From: Adiantum capillus-veneris
Lineage: Eukaryota > Streptophyta > Polypodiopsida > Polypodiales > Pteridaceae
NCBI GenBank assembly: GCA_014529385.2
Contig: CM043960.1
Span: 36,902,781-36,966,780 of the forward strand
Direction of reading: 5' to 3'
DNA length: 64,000 nucleotides
The translations under genes were made by a program, and so were the position numbers. Numbering within the stretch: position 1 is the first letter of the stretch; each line of letters starts with the position of its first letter. The notes below the pieces were generated by a model, which was not told where the DNA came from, did no database searches, and saw only the letters and a program-made list of their open reading frames with translations. Below, piece by piece: positions 22,561 through 35,400 of this stretch.

Positions 22561-25500
22561 TGCGAGACTTATGGGACCACACTCAAAGTAGCTGCCTGGA
22601 ACTGCAATGGATCTATGCGTCTTGATGTGGGAACTTTTGAGGATAGCTTTACTGGAAGAGACATCATCTTTTACTCTGAGACACACCAGGCCCCTGGGCA
22701 ATCCATGCCTCACATCAGTGGATACAGGTGGGAGACAGCCTACAGACAGGAGACACGCTTAGAGCACAGAGGGCGGGGCTCGGGGGGAGTAGCAGTGTTA
22801 TTTAGAGAGGATCTGCAGCCACTGATACACATAGCCCGCAGGGACGAGCAGGCTAGGTACATGTGGGTGAGACTGAAACCAGAGACAGGCAGATACCTCT
22901 ATCTAGCTATTTGCTACTTTCCCCCGAGTACATCAGTTTATGCAGCACCCAGAGGACAGTCCCCTTTCTCTATTTTGGATGATGACATATGGGAGTTCTC
23001 TAGGGATGGTGACATTATCATCCTAGGGGACTTCAATGCTAGGACTGCCCATCACCAGGCAGTGTTTTATGATACTTCAGAGGAGATGCTAAGAGAGCTA
23101 GATGTTGTGGAGACGGGCCTGTCCGGACTATCACACGATGTGGAATATATTGAGTATGGGCGACACCTGATAGACATGGGCACTGCACATGGATTGGCCA
23201 TCTTGAACGGCCTACAAAGATTTCCTGCTGCGGGAGGTTTTACATGCTTCCCACACAGACATGGAGCTAGCACGGTGGAGTATGTCATGGCACAACCGAA
23301 TCTCATCTCTAGTATCCAGGATCTCACAGTTGGGCCCAGACCGGTCAGGGTAGCAGTAGATCATGCTCCGGTGTCAATGACCATCTCTTTCCAATTCAGT
23401 GTAGTACACAGGCCACTGGTAGCAGCCCCTACTCGCTACACATTCACACGGGAGAAGGATTCTGTATACATGGACGGGATCTACAAACGCCTATGCACTG
23501 AGGACCCAGGGCGACCCCTGGAGGAGCTAACTAATATACCGACACAGACATTACATGAGGCAGCAGCAGAGGCATACCCACACACCCAGCCTGAGCAGAG
23601 CCGCCGATCAGGGAGCATGCCTCAGAACAGCTGGTACGATGAGGAGTGCCGCTAGACTAGAGCCAGACTTTAGAGGGAGGTGCTTTTGGGGGACGTCACT
23701 CACAGACAGTCACAGATTGACTTCCGACGCCTGGTGCAGCGGAAGAAGAGGGCTTTTTTGGCTCGACTCGAACAAGACCTATACCAACTATTCTTGAGTT
23801 AGGATTCGCGTGAGGCGTGTCGGCTCTTTCATGAGCAATCCCCCCCTTGCTATATCCTCCACAGAGACCTGGGGTCAGTACGCATCATCTTTGTACACAG
23901 TACTTGGACAGCCGCCCCTCCCCAACCCCCCTGACCGCTTTGTACACATGTGCTTTTTTCATCGCTGCTGAGATGGTGAAGAAAGCTATTGACAGGATGA
24001 GGACCAGGAGAGCATATGATCATGATGGTTTAGTCGCTGAGCATTTCATGCATGCCAAAGACCTACTAGCAGAGCTTCTAGCAGTTATGTTTAACCGTGC
24101 CCTGTGTCAGGGCCTACCGGACACTTGGAACCTATCCCATCTTCAAGACAGGAGACCCCATGGAGCCTGGGAATTATCGCACTATTATGATTGGGCACAC
24201 TCTGGCACGGTTGTATGCGTCCATTCTTGAACAGCAGCTGAGTAGATGGGCAGAGATGGAAGGAATGCGTGCAACTGGGCAGGCAGGGTTCAGGAGAGGG
24301 TTCTCTACTCTTGACCATATCTTGACACTCAGGGCCATCATCGAGGAAGGGAGATCTCATGGGAGACGGATCTATTGTAGCTTTGTGGACTTCCGCAAAG
24401 CTTTTGACACAGTACCCAGAGCCAGATTGATGCGCAGATTACAGGAAATGGGAGTACCCACACAGCTCATTTGGGGGATCATGGCATTGTACAAATCATT
24501 AGTAGGGTATGTAAGCACCCCGGAGGGACTCTCTACACCGCTTCTGTCACCAACGTGTGACTATTATCTATCCTTTTTGTTGATTTCTTCCTTATTATCT
24601 ATTTACTTTCACTTTTTGGAAACACCCCTCGGGAAATCTAGCTGCCATGCATTGCATAGCTAGTGTGGAACTGTCCAGAGGGAGTCCAGGCCTGAGGGCA
24701 AGAGAGCACTAAGGTTGGACAAGGACTATGGTTAGCCAAGTGGGGTCATTGACTAGCCAAAGTGGAATCCTTTGCTACAGAGGCTACATTTCAATTCTGG
24801 GTGTGGCCACAGTGTACAAAGAGGGTCGGATGACCTAGAAAGATACAATGGCAGCATCTCCTAAAATTTAGGGAACTGCTATTTTGGGACCTGAAAATGT
24901 GTTGGCGTCATTACCTCCGGAATGACAAGGGGAACATTTTCTTACTCTGCCGTGAAGTCAACTTGGCAACCGGTTGGGAGATTTTTAGGCGGCAACCCCG
25001 AAACGGGAAAATGCTTATAAATGTGCCAAGTGGCACCTTCTGGTGCAGTTGCCTCATGCAACAAGAGTTGGCGCTGAATTTAGGAGGGGGAGAGGCTCAT
25101 TTTCAGTTTTTGTCACAGGTTAAGAGCTATGGAGTGCTTGCTTTCCCTCTTATGCACAGTGCGGTGCCTGGAGTGATGCCCTGCACGCTACGCACTGCCC
25201 TCTCTCTCCCCTTTGGCAGTATGTTATGCCCCACTAGTGGGCTCTTCATTTGACCAATGTATAGTTTTGTGGGTTCATGCGCGATTGCCGAGGCAAGAGC
25301 CTCTTGCACAGGTACTGGATTAGCTAGCGGCTAATCCCCCCGCAGGTACAGGTGAATTCGGAGAGGTTTCACGCCAGAAATCTTGTCCGATTCAGAGGGC
25401 AAGTAGCTCTACAGGTGCGGGAGCTCGACTTGTTACAGATGCGACCGGCATGCGAAACGGAGCCCAAAACAGTAAATTACAGCCTGCTGTGTATTTTTGT

Positions 25501-26987
25501 AGGTTTAGGTTTTTGGCCCTAAACGGACCCTAATACCCCCAGGAGGTTCGGGGACGCAAGGGGACCGCTGTACAGGTGATCTGGTGCATTTTCAGGGCTG
25601 TAAACAGAGAATTCAGCGTGCTGCAGATTCTCGCCAGGTCTTGCAAAGTGCCCGTATGCGTCGGGAAAGTCACTCAATGCATGGGAATACTGACTGTGAA
25701 GGGTCCTAGTACAGTTATGCTGCTGAAATCGGGCCGGAACAGTTGAAATTCAGCCAAGTTTGTGCGGGGCAGCTTGTAGGGATCCACAGCGTTTATTCCC
25801 TCTTTTGAACAATAAAGAAATACCGAAAGGGGCGCCTAAGTTAGGGGCCAATCTGGTGTCGGTCTTCTCATACAAGTGCATTCTAGCATCTGTATCCCAT
25901 TCCCCTCTCTTGTGTCACTATAGCGCAGGTATAATAGACGACTAATAATGGGTGAAAGCTAAATCAAGGTTTGAAGTAAAGTCTACCGCCCTTTTTGGAT
26001 TGAACAGGCCGGTTACAGCTTCACTCCACTATTGGGGTGAAGTAGGGCTACCCGTTCTCTCCTACTCTTTTCGGTATGTATGTAGATGAGGTTTCTGACT
26101 ACATTGACAGCGATGGGGATAAAGGTGCAGAGCTGGCAGGGACATGGATTCCACTTTTGTTATATCTGACGATATTGTGTTGATCTCAGTATCCCGAGAG
26201 GGAATGCAACGTCAATTGGATGCTTTGCATACGTTTGCCCACGAAAGTGGTTTGTCTTTCAACCTTGGTAAAACCAAGGTTATGGTGTTTAATACCACCC
26301 CACAGTGGATTAGGAGGTCAGCACCTACATTCACATATGGCGAGGAGACTGTGGAGTACACAGACGCTTACACTTACCTTGGAGTGGTTTTTAACGGACC
26401 CAGATTCTCACTCAGAAGAGCAGCAGAGTCCAGACTGACTAGAGCCCACGCAGCATTGGGTAGATTGGAGAGGATGTGCTCGCAGGTCCAGTTTCAGGAG
26501 CCGCGGACGAATCTTTGGCTCTCTGACACCTTGGTGGCTTCAGCATTGCTCTATGGGGCTGAGATATGGGGACCTTCATTGGATCACCACGGGAGGCCGG
26601 GCCGCACGGACGGATGGGGGAATATGGAGAAACCTCTCGTCTCTATGCTGTCGCGGCTCATTAGAGCCAAGGCATCAGTACCACGGGCCATTATCCGAGC
26701 AGAGCTAGCGGCCCCCCCACTTCTTCAGAGCAGACACGGGACAGCCGCAAGAGCCACTCCCATAGCACAGCTCCCCCTCGTCTCACACGAGAGGCACACT
26801 GATCGATCGAGCGATTGAACTTGGGAAATCCAGGCGCCCACGACTGCGAAAGACTACACAGCATCGACGAAGGCTACGACAAAAGATTCGGAGCACGCTG
26901 GCCAAGCATGCACGACGCCCGGTCAAACTACTAACCATGGAGGAAATTGATGAGATTCGCCAACGATCGATGCTAGATCTTTTGTGA
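22561..26987 (+). pseudogene. LINE-A copy 5 ORF2, interrupted
   Basis: The endonuclease is open from the UGA to about 23655 and has the full motif series: WNCNGS, YSETHQAPG, GGVAVLF, ILGDFNARTAHH, STVEYVMAQ and VDHAPVSM. The RT keeps FVDFRKAFDTVPR (24379) but is cut by the LTR before the QGCPLSP box. After the LTR that box is frameshifted, and the YADD site has lost a base (about 26160). Later parts read NLGKTKVMVFNTTP, AYTYLGVVF and the basic tail. The CPLC knuckle is deleted. Not functional. Confidence 0.85.
24545..26017 (+). mobile_element. Solo LTR, 1473 bp, TSD GCTTC
   Basis: A TGTCAC...TTACA unit interrupts the LINE-A RT sequence and is bordered on both sides by GCTTC (24540-24544 and 26018-26022), a 5-bp target-site duplication. 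There is no internal coding region, so this is a solo LTR left by recombination between the LTRs of one element. Near its 3' end AATAAAGAAATACCGAAAGGGGCGCC ... GGGGCCAAT (25810-25856) matches the LTRs of Ty3-1, which identifies it as a longer relative of that family. AATAAA at 25810 is a likely polyadenylation signal. Confidence 0.9.
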
Positions 26988-27202
26988 TTCAGTTATCCCA
27001 ACAAGCCGCCCATTTTGGCTTAGTTTTTTGCTGAGATCACATTGACCAATCCAAGATCCCATAGAATATATCTTTGTTTTGTTTTGTACTGTTGTTAGGT
27101 TTTTTTGTTACTCTTACTTTGTATCAGATCCACCACTTTGTAACTTTCTGGTCTCATAGGTCATTATGGCCTTTTGACGTTAATATAACATTTCATTTCA
27201 TT

Positions 27203-27205
<3 letters not shown>

Positions 27206-27283
<78 letters not shown>
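27206..27283. repeat. (TC)n microsatellite
   Basis: A perfect CT tract runs from the 3' end of LINE-A copy 5 to the GC-rich start of the next short element. Confidence 0.95.
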
Positions 27284-27285
<2 letters not shown>

Positions 27286-27536
27286 GCTCGTTGCGCTGCC
27301 GCCTCTGCGCTGCTGTGCCCGCCCCCCCCTCGCCCTGCTGGTTGCCCTGCCCTCCCGCTCCCGCTCGTGCTCGCTGCCCGGCTCCCCCCGCCCCTGCTCG
27401 CTGCCCTGCCCTCCCGCTCCCGCTCTCTCTACCCCTGCTCTGCCGCCTCCCCTCGCACTGCCTCTGTAACCCCGCCCCCCCTCGCTCTGCCTGCAGCCCC
27501 GCCACGTGCCGCTCCCCGCGCCCCGCGCAAGGTTTC

Positions 27537-27571
<35 letters not shown>

Positions 27572-27763
27572 ACCCCCTCCCCTTCTTCTACGCGTAGGAT
27601 GTCCCCCCCCTTTCTTCTACGCGTAGGTTGTCCCCCCCCCCCCCCCCCCCCCCCTTTCTTTTACGCGTAGGATTCACTATGGTATCAGATTCACTATGTT
27701 GTATCAGCTTGGTCTCATAGGTCAATTTGGCCTTTTGAAGACGTTAATATATCATTTTATTTC
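27284..27763 (+). mobile_element. Short non-autonomous element N1 (LINE-A leader plus tail)
   Basis: A 480-bp element runs from (TC)n into a GC/pyrimidine-rich block, C runs, three TACGCGTAG units (27592-27670) and then the LINE-A tail: CTTGGTCTCATAGGTCAATTTGGCC, GACGTTAATAT and ATTTTATTTC. It has no coding sequence. It looks like a LINE-A with ORF1 and ORF2 removed, or a SINE-like element that borrows the LINE tail for mobilisation. Confidence 0.65.
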
Positions 27764-27788
27764 TTTTTGATTCCACTCCCCCCCCCCC

Positions 27789-28102
27789 TCTCTCTCTCTC
27801 TCTCTCGCTGCTCGGGCGCGTGCCCTATTGCCCGAACTGTGATGCCGCCCTGGCCCCCCCCCCCCCGCGGCCTCTGGCCCTCGCGCCCGCCCTTGCACTG
27901 CACCCACACGCCCGCCTCACTACCCCCCCGCCTCTGCCTGAGCTGCACCACCGCGCCCGTCGCCTAGCCCCCCCGCGGCCCTGCCCTGTTCGTGTGCTGC
28001 ACCCCGCTCTGCAGGCCTGCCCCCCCCCCCCCCCCCCCCCCGCCTCGCGTGCTTTGCTACGCGTAGGATGTCCCTCCCCCTTCCTCTACGCGTAGGGTTT
28101 CA

Positions 28103-28140
<38 letters not shown>

Positions 28141-28310
28141 AAATGTTTTAACGCGTAGGATATCCCCCCCTTCTGCTACGCGTAGGAAGTAATTTTTTTT
28201 TGGTTTTTTTTTTTGAGACCCCGCCCCCACCCCCACCACCTTTTAACTTTCGGGCCCCATAGGTCATTATGAACTTTTGAGGACTTTAGTATAACATTTC
28301 ATTTTATTTC
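27789..28310 (+). mobile_element. Short non-autonomous element N2
   Basis: It has the same organisation as N1: a short (TC)n (27789-27806), a GC-rich block, C runs, TACGCGTAG units (about 28058, 28087 and 28183, with TAACGCGTAG at 28149), and a diverged tail (GGGCCCCATAGGTCATTATG, then TTAGTATAACATTTCATTTTATTTC). Two adjacent elements of one design argue that this is a real family and not a chance deletion. Confidence 0.6.
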
Positions 28311-28388
28311 TACCCCCTCCTCCTCCGCCCCCCCCCCCCCCCCCCCCCCCTCCTTCACTTTTGATTTCGAGGCTAGCGCGCGCGCGCC

Positions 28389-28416
28389 CACACACACACA
28401 CACACACACACACACA
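28389..28416. repeat. (CA)14 microsatellite
   Basis: A perfect CA tract follows a short CG run and a C-rich stretch. It lies just upstream of the truncated ORF1 of LINE-A copy 6. Confidence 0.95.
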
Positions 28417-31400
28417 GCTGAACATATTGAGGGCACCGGGCCACACCGCCTCGCGCTCCGCCACTCGTCACGATAAGCACGCTGGAAGACCAAGTGACGA
28501 CCCAAGAGGAAGAGATCGCGTCACTCAAGAAAGATCTCACCGAAGCACGATCAAGAAACACATTGGAAGAGGGCGAACTGGAACCCTCAGTAATCGAAGA
28601 AATCAACACGATCAAGGAGCAAGTACGGGCCATCCAAGAGGGAGAAGAGCAGCACAAAGAAATGACGACTTCTTGGGTGGATGTCCTTCCAGTTCAGTGT
28701 AGCACACATGCCACGAGTAGCAGCCCCCACTCGCTACACATTCACACGGGAGACGGATTCTGTATACATGGACGGAATCTAGAGACGCCTATGCACTAAG
28801 GACACGGGGCGACCTCTGGAGGAGCTAACTACTATACTGACACAAACCTTACATGAGGCAGCAGCAGAAGCATACCCACACACCAAGCCTGAGTAGAGCC
28901 GCCGATAAGGGAGCATGCCTCAGAACAACTGGTACGATGAGGAGTGCCGCCAGACTAGAGCCAGACTTCAGAAGGAGGTGCTGTTGGGGGACGTCACTCA
29001 CAGACAGTCACAGATTGACTTCCGACGCCTGGTGCGGCGGAAGAAGAGGGCTTTTTTGGCTCGACTCGAGCAGGATCTATATCAGCTATTCTCGAGTCAG
29101 GACTCGCGTGAGGCGTGGCGGCTCTTTCATGAGCAGTCCCCCCCCCCCCTTCCCCTTGCGATTTCCTCCGCAGAGACCGTGGGTCAGTACGCATCATCTT
29201 TGTACACAGTATCTGGACAGCTGCCCCTCCCCGACCCCCCCGATCCATGCCCACACGCATGTGTCTTTTTCACCGCTGAGATGGTGAAGAAAGCTATTGA
29301 CAGGATGAACTTGGGAGAGCATATTATCATGACGGCCTAGTCGTTGAGCATTTCATGCATGCCAAAGACCTACTAGCAGAGCTTCTAGCAGTCATGTTTA
29401 ACCGTGCCATGTGTGAGGGCCTACCGGACACTTGTAGCCTATCTACGATCGTACCTATCATTAAATCAGGAGACCCCATGGAGCCTGGGAATTATCGCAC
29501 TATTATGATTGGGCACACACTGGCATGGTTGTATGCATCCATTCTTGAGCAACAGCTGAGTAGATGGGCAGAGAGGGAGGGAATACGTGAACCTGGACAG
29601 GCAGGATTGTGGAGAGGCTTCTCTACTCTTGACCATATTTTGACACTCAGGGCCATCATCCTGGAAGGCAGATCTCATGGGAGACGGATCTATTGTAGCT
29701 TTGTGGACTTCCGCAAAGCTTTTGACACAGGACCCAGAGCTAGACTTATGCGCAGACTACAAGAAATGGGAGTACCCACAGAACTCATTTGGGGGACCAT
29801 GGCATTGTACAGATCAGTAGTAGGGCATGTACGCACCCCGGAGGGACTTTCTACACCGGTTCACTCCACTATTGGCGTGAAGCAGGGCTGCCCGCTCTCT
29901 CCTACTCTATTCGGTATGTATGTGGATGAGATTTCTGACTACATTGACACCGATGGAGATAAAGGGGCTTAGTTGGCAGGGACATGGATTCTACTTTTGT
30001 TATATGCTGATGACATAGTGTTGATCTCCGAATCCCCAGAGGGAATGCAACGTCAACTAGATGCTCTGCATACGTTTGCCCACGAAAGTGGTTTGTCTGT
30101 CACCTAGGTTCAGTTTCAGGAGCCCCGAACGAAGCTCTGGCTCTCTGACACCTTGGTGGCTTCAGCATTGCTTTATGGAACCGAGATATGGGGACCTTCA
30201 CTTTACGGTTGGGGGAACATGAAGAAACCTCTCATCTCTATGATCTCGCGGCTCATTAGAGCCAAGGCATCAGTACCGCGAGCCATTATCCGAAAAGAGC
30301 TAGCGGCACCCCCACTAGTGGTGGAGGCGCTCACCACATCAGTCTCCTTCATAAGCCGCACATGGGAACGTCCTAGAGACAGATATGCTCGCATGGCACT
30401 TGAATCATCTCGACAGTTATCCATACAAGGAGATACAACATGCTGGTATGGGGAGATGACATCATGGTTTCAGGCACATGGGTTCAGCATCGACAAGCTG
30501 CCACCATTCCATTAGGCAGTGGATGCACCATCTCACACTCTTACACAGTTAGAGATCACCAAGCTCATCGGCCAAGACCTGACCCAGCTAGACACCACGA
30601 GGACATGGATACAACCAACACAGGAATTGGGCAGGAAGATGGCTCTCTACAGAGACCACCTTCTCCAACTTACGGAAGATGGTTTTTTGACGAGACCCAA
30701 ATACATGGATTCCCACTTGTCTCATGGGATACGATGTGCTATTGGCCAGCTACGCAGATCCTCTCACCAGTTGCGGATTGAAACTGGGAGATACAGTGGA
30801 GTACGAGCAGAAGACAGGACATGCACCTTGTGTAACATGGAACCTGAGACAGAGCTACACTATACATGCCGCTGCCCCGCCTACTTCGAGATACGAGGCC
30901 GATTCCACTGCTTGTTCAGAGAGGGTTTTGGACCACTCTCAAGAGACATGGGATACGAAGATCAGAGATGTCTGGGTTTGTTCTTGCTCGAGCTACGGAG
31001 ACACACAGATAGCTTGATGAATGGAGCGGCTAGCCAGTCTCAAAGACGGATCACAGGCTTTTTCAGAGTAGACACGGGATAGCCGCAAGAGCCACTCCCA
31101 CAGCAGAGCTCCCCCTCGTCTCACACCAGAGGCACACTGATTGACCGAGCGATTGAATTGGGGAAATCCAGGCGCCCGCGACTGCGAAGAACTACACAGC
31201 ATCGACGGAGGCTACGATAGAAAATTCGGAGCACGCTGTCCAGGCATGCACGACGCCCGGTCAGACTACTAACCATGGAGGAAATTGATGAGATTCGCCA
31301 ACGGCCGATGATAGATCTCTTGTGATTGAGCTATCCCAACAAGCCGCCCATTTTTTTTTTTTTGCTTAGTTTGTTGCTTGGCTCACAGCGACCAACGTAG

Positions 31401-31566
31401 GACCCCATAGTATATATCTTTGTTTTGTACTGTTGGTAGGTTATTAGGTTATTTTGTTACTCTGACTTTGTATCAGATCCACCACTTTGTAACTTTCGGG
31501 TCTCATAGGTCATTATGGCCTTTTGAAGACGTTAATATAACATTTCATTTCATTTCATTTCATTTC
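28417..31566 (+). mobile_element. LINE-A copy 6, internally deleted
   Basis: Bases 28417-28468 are unassigned flank. LINE-A sequence starts at about 28470 inside the ORF1 coiled coil, jumps near 28690 from ORF1 (TSWVDVL) to the end of the endonuclease, and continues through RT to the tail. A second deletion near 30105 removes roughly 200 bases after the YADD region. The tail ends in four ATTTC units at 31566 and meets the start of copy 7 directly. Confidence 0.85.
28470..31325 (+). pseudogene. LINE-A copy 6 ORF1-ORF2 remnant
   Basis: The ORF1 coiled coil (28470-28690) is joined to the end of the endonuclease (RYTFTRETDSVY-like, about 28730-28780). The RT has FVDFRKAFDTGPR (29700), IGVKQGCPLSPTLFG (29870) and an intact YADD (30004-30015), but a TAG lies 10 codons before YADD. 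Past the second deletion come the knuckle CTLC-X10-H-X4-C (about 30823-30870), QRRITGFF (31041-31064) and the basic tail. The RT core is one of three here that retain YADD, but the frame is broken in several places. Confidence 0.82.
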
Positions 31567-31706
31567 TCTCTCGCTCGTCGGCACTCCCATGCTCCCCCTC
31601 CCTTGCCATACTGCCCCACGCTCCCCCACTCGCCCAACTATCGCGCCCGTTGCTAGTGTGGGTGCACACGTACGTCTAGTGACTCCTTGGCGGACGACGA
31701 TCAAGC

Positions 31707-32429
31707 ATGAGGAAGCTGACCGATAAAGCCGACCCCCTAGAGGATGCCATTCAAAAGTGCAAAAAGGAAATGACGGAGATCATTACCAAGATGAACCGCA
31801 ATCTCTTGGGCACAATTAACATGCTCGAAGGATGCTTCCTGATCCAAGAGAGCAAGATAAGTACGCTGTAAGATCGAGTGACGATTCAAGAGGAAGAGAT
31901 TGTGTTGCTCAAGAAAGATCTCGCTGAAGCACGATCAAGAAACACACTGGAAGAGGGCGAATTGCAACCCTCAGTAATCGAAGAAATCAACACAATCAAG
32001 GAGCAAGTACGGGCCATAAAAAAGGGAGAAGAGCAACACAAAGAAATGTCGACTTCTTGGGTCGATGTTCTTACCAAAACTCAACAGAAGGAGGTTGAAG
32101 CCGAGAAATGGATCAAGGCGGCCAAGAAAGGAAAAGGCAAGGAGATAACGCCCACGTCCACACCCACTATTATTAATCAGACACTAGAGGAGGAGCAAAG
32201 GAGACGGGTGCGCGCTTTACATGTGAGAATTTGCGGTCTTAGAGACAAAGGCATTGTGGACGAAGAAGTAAAAGAACTCATAGCCTTGATGGGGGTTCAT
32301 GATCTCACCCTCTCGTAGATCGCTCACATGGAGGAAGTAATGCCGGAGATTAGAGCGGCAAGGGGAAAAGGCAACATTGCCTTTTACCGTGATGGAAAAG
32401 TGGTAATACTAGAGCGACGCTCCACATGA
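31707..32429 (+). pseudogene. LINE-A copy 7 ORF1
   Basis: The ATG at 31707 begins MRKLTDKADPLEDAIQKC. A stop follows at about 31869 in the coiled coil. The frame is then open from about 31878 through LHVRICGLRDKG to ALMGVHD. The RRM core is missing: GVH jumps to DLTLS and the CTD, a deletion of roughly 190 bases relative to copy 3. The end reads ERRST-UGA. Not functional. Confidence 0.78.
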
Positions 32430-32432
32430 CGG
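32427..32432 (+). promoter_or_regulatory. In-frame UGA-CGG between ORF1 and ORF2 (copy 7)
   Basis: CACATGACGGTGCGATAC keeps the UGA-CGG and the shared frame; one base differs from copies 2, 3 and 5. Confidence 0.6.
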
Positions 32433-35400
32433 TGCGATACTTATGGGACCACACTCAAAGTGGCTGCCTGGAATTGTAATGGATCTATGCGTCTTGATGT
32501 AGGTGCTTTTGAGGATAGCTTTACTGGAAGAGACCATCTTTTACTCTTGAGACACACCAGGCCCTTGGGCAATCCATGCCTCACATCAGTGGATACAGGT
32601 GGGAGACAGCTTACAGACAGGAGACACTCTCAGAGCACAGAGGGCGGGGCTCGGGGGGAGTGGCAGTGTTATTTAGAGAGAATCTGCAGCCACTGATACA
32701 TATAGCCCGCAGGGATGAGCAGGCTAGGTACATGTGGGTGAGATTGAAAGCAGAGATAGGCAGATATCTCTACCTAGCTATTTGCTACTTTCCCCCGAGT
32801 ACATTAGTTTATGCATCACCCAGAGGACAGTCCTCTTTCTCTATTGTGGATGATAACATATGGGAGTTCTCTAGGGATGGTGACATTATCATCCTAGGGG
32901 ACTTCCATGCTAGGACTGCCCATCACCAGGCAGTGTTTTATGATACTTTAGAGATGGTAAGAGAGCTAGATGTTGTGGAGACGGGCCTGTCCAGACTATC
33001 ACACGATGTGGAATATACTGAGTATGGGCGACACCTGATAGACATGGGCACTGCACATGGATTGGCCATCTTGAACGGCCTACATGGAGCCAGCACAGTG
33101 GACTATGTCATGGCACAACCGAATCTCATCTCTATTATCTAGGATCTCACAGTTGGGCCCAGACCGGTCGGGGTAGCAATAGATCATGCTCTGGTGTCGA
33201 TGACCATCTCTTTCCAGTTGAGTGTAGCACACAGGCCACGGGTAGCAGCCCCTACTCGCTACACATTCACACGGGAGACGGATTCTGTATACATGGACGG
33301 GATCTACAGACGCCTATGCACTGAGGACCCGGGGTGACCTCTTGAGGAGCTAACTACTATACTGACACAGACATTACATGAGGCAGCAGTAGAAGCATAC
33401 CCACACACCAGCCTGAGCAGAGCCGCCGATCAGGAAGCATGCTTCAGAACAGCTGGTACGATGAGGAGTGCCGCCACACTAGAGCCAGACTTCAGAGGGA
33501 GGTGCTTTTGTGGGATGTCACTCACAGATAGTCACAGATTGACTTCCGACGCCTGGTACGGTGGAAGAAGAGCGCTTTTTTGGCTCGACTCGAGCAGGAT
33601 CTATATCAGCTATTCTTGAGTCAGGACTCTCGTGAGGCGTGGCGGCTCTTTCATGAGCAGTCCCCCCCCCCCCTTTGCTATTTCCTCCACGGAGACCTGG
33701 GGTCAGTACGGATCATCTTTGTACACAGTACTTGGACAGTTGCCTCTCCCCAACCCCCCCGATCCATGCCCACACACATGTGCTTTTTTCACCGCTGAGA
33801 TGGTGAAGAAAGCTATTTACAGGATGAGGACTGGGAGAGCATATGATCATGATGGTTTAGTCGCTGAGCATTTCGTGCATGCCAAAGACCTACTATTAGT
33901 TGTGTTTAACCGTGCCATGTGTGAGGGCCTTCCATACACTTGGAGCCTATCTACGATCGTACCTATCTCCAAGTCAGGAGACCTCATGGAGCCTGGGAAT
34001 TATCGCACTATTTATGATTGGGCACACACTGCCACGGTTGTTTGTATCCATTCTTGAGCAACAGCTGAGTATATGGGCAAAGAGGGAAGGAATGCGCGGA
34101 ACTGGGCAGGCAGGGTTCAGAAGAGGCTTCTCTACTCTTGACCATATCTTGACACTCAAGGCCATCATCGAGGAAGGCAAATCTCATGGAAGACGGATCT
34201 ATTGTAGCTTTGTGGACTTCCGCAAAGCTTTTGACACAGTACCCAGAGCTAGATTGATGCGCAGATTACAGGAAATGGAACTACCCACAGAGCTCATTTG
34301 GGGGATCATGGCATTGTACAGATCAGTAGTAGGGCATGTACGCACCCTGGAGGGACTTTCTACACCGGTTCACTCCACTATTGGGGTGAAGCAGGGCTGC
34401 CCGCTCTCTCCTGCTCTTTTCGGTATGTATGTGGATGAAGTTTCTGACTACATTGACAGCGATGGGGATAAAGGTGCACAGCTGGCAGGGACATGGATTC
34501 CACTTTTGTTATATGCTGATGATATTGTGTTGATCTCCGAATCCCCAAAGGGAATGCAACGTCAATTGGATGCTTTGCATACGTTTGCCCACGAAATTGG
34601 TTTGTCTGTCAACCTTGGTAAAACCAAGGTTATGGTGTTTAATACCACCCCCACAGTGGATCAGGAGGTCAGCACCTACATTCACATAAGGCCAGGAGAG
34701 TGTGGAGTACACAGACGCTTACACTTACCCTGGAGTGGTTTTTAGCGGACCTACATTCTCACTCAGAAGAGCAGCAGAGACCAGACTGACTAGAGCCTAC
34801 GCAGTAGTGGGTAGATTGGAGAGGATGTGTTCGCAGGTTCAGTTTCAGGAGCCCCGGTCGAATCTCTGGCTCTTTGACACCTTGGTGGCTTCAACAGTGC
34901 TGTATGGGGCTGAGATATGGGGACCTTCATTGGATCACCACGGGAGGCCGGGTCGCACAGACGGATGGGGGAGCATGGAGAAACCTCTCGTCTCTATGAT
35001 CTTGCGGCTCATTAGAGCCAAGGCATTAGTACCACAGGCCATTATCTGAGCAGAGCTAGCGGCCTCCCCACTAGTGGTGGAGGCGCTCACCAGATCAGTC
35101 TCCTTCATAAACGGCACATGGGAACTTCCCAGAGACAGATATGCTCGCATTGCACTTGAGTCCTCTGGACAGTTAGCCATAATAGGAGATACAGCATGCT
35201 GGTATGGGGAGATGACATCATGGTTTCAGGCGCATGGGTTCAGCATAGACAGGCTGCCACCATTCGAGTACTCATTGGATGCACCATCTCTCATTCTTAC
35301 ACAGTCGGAGATCACCAGGCTCATCCACGAAGACCTGACCGAGCTAGACACCAGGAGGACATGGATACAACCAACACAAAAATTGGGCACCAAGATGGCT

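Larger units (their letters stand above)
22526..27205 (+). mobile_element. LINE-A copy 5, split by a solo LTR
   Basis: The copy starts abruptly at AAGTGGTAATACTAG, about ten codons before the ORF1 stop, directly after (TC)n. It runs through ORF2 to a normal tail ending CATTTCATTTCATC and then (TC)n. A 1.47-kb solo LTR sits inside the RT region (24545-26017). Near 26718 the sequence jumps from the post-RT region to the basic tail, removing the knuckle. Confidence 0.87.

Noticed and set aside
27291-28095. Proline- and alanine-rich open frames in the GC-rich blocks
   Set aside because: They lie inside non-autonomous elements, differ between copies and are interrupted by C runs, so they look like compositional frames.
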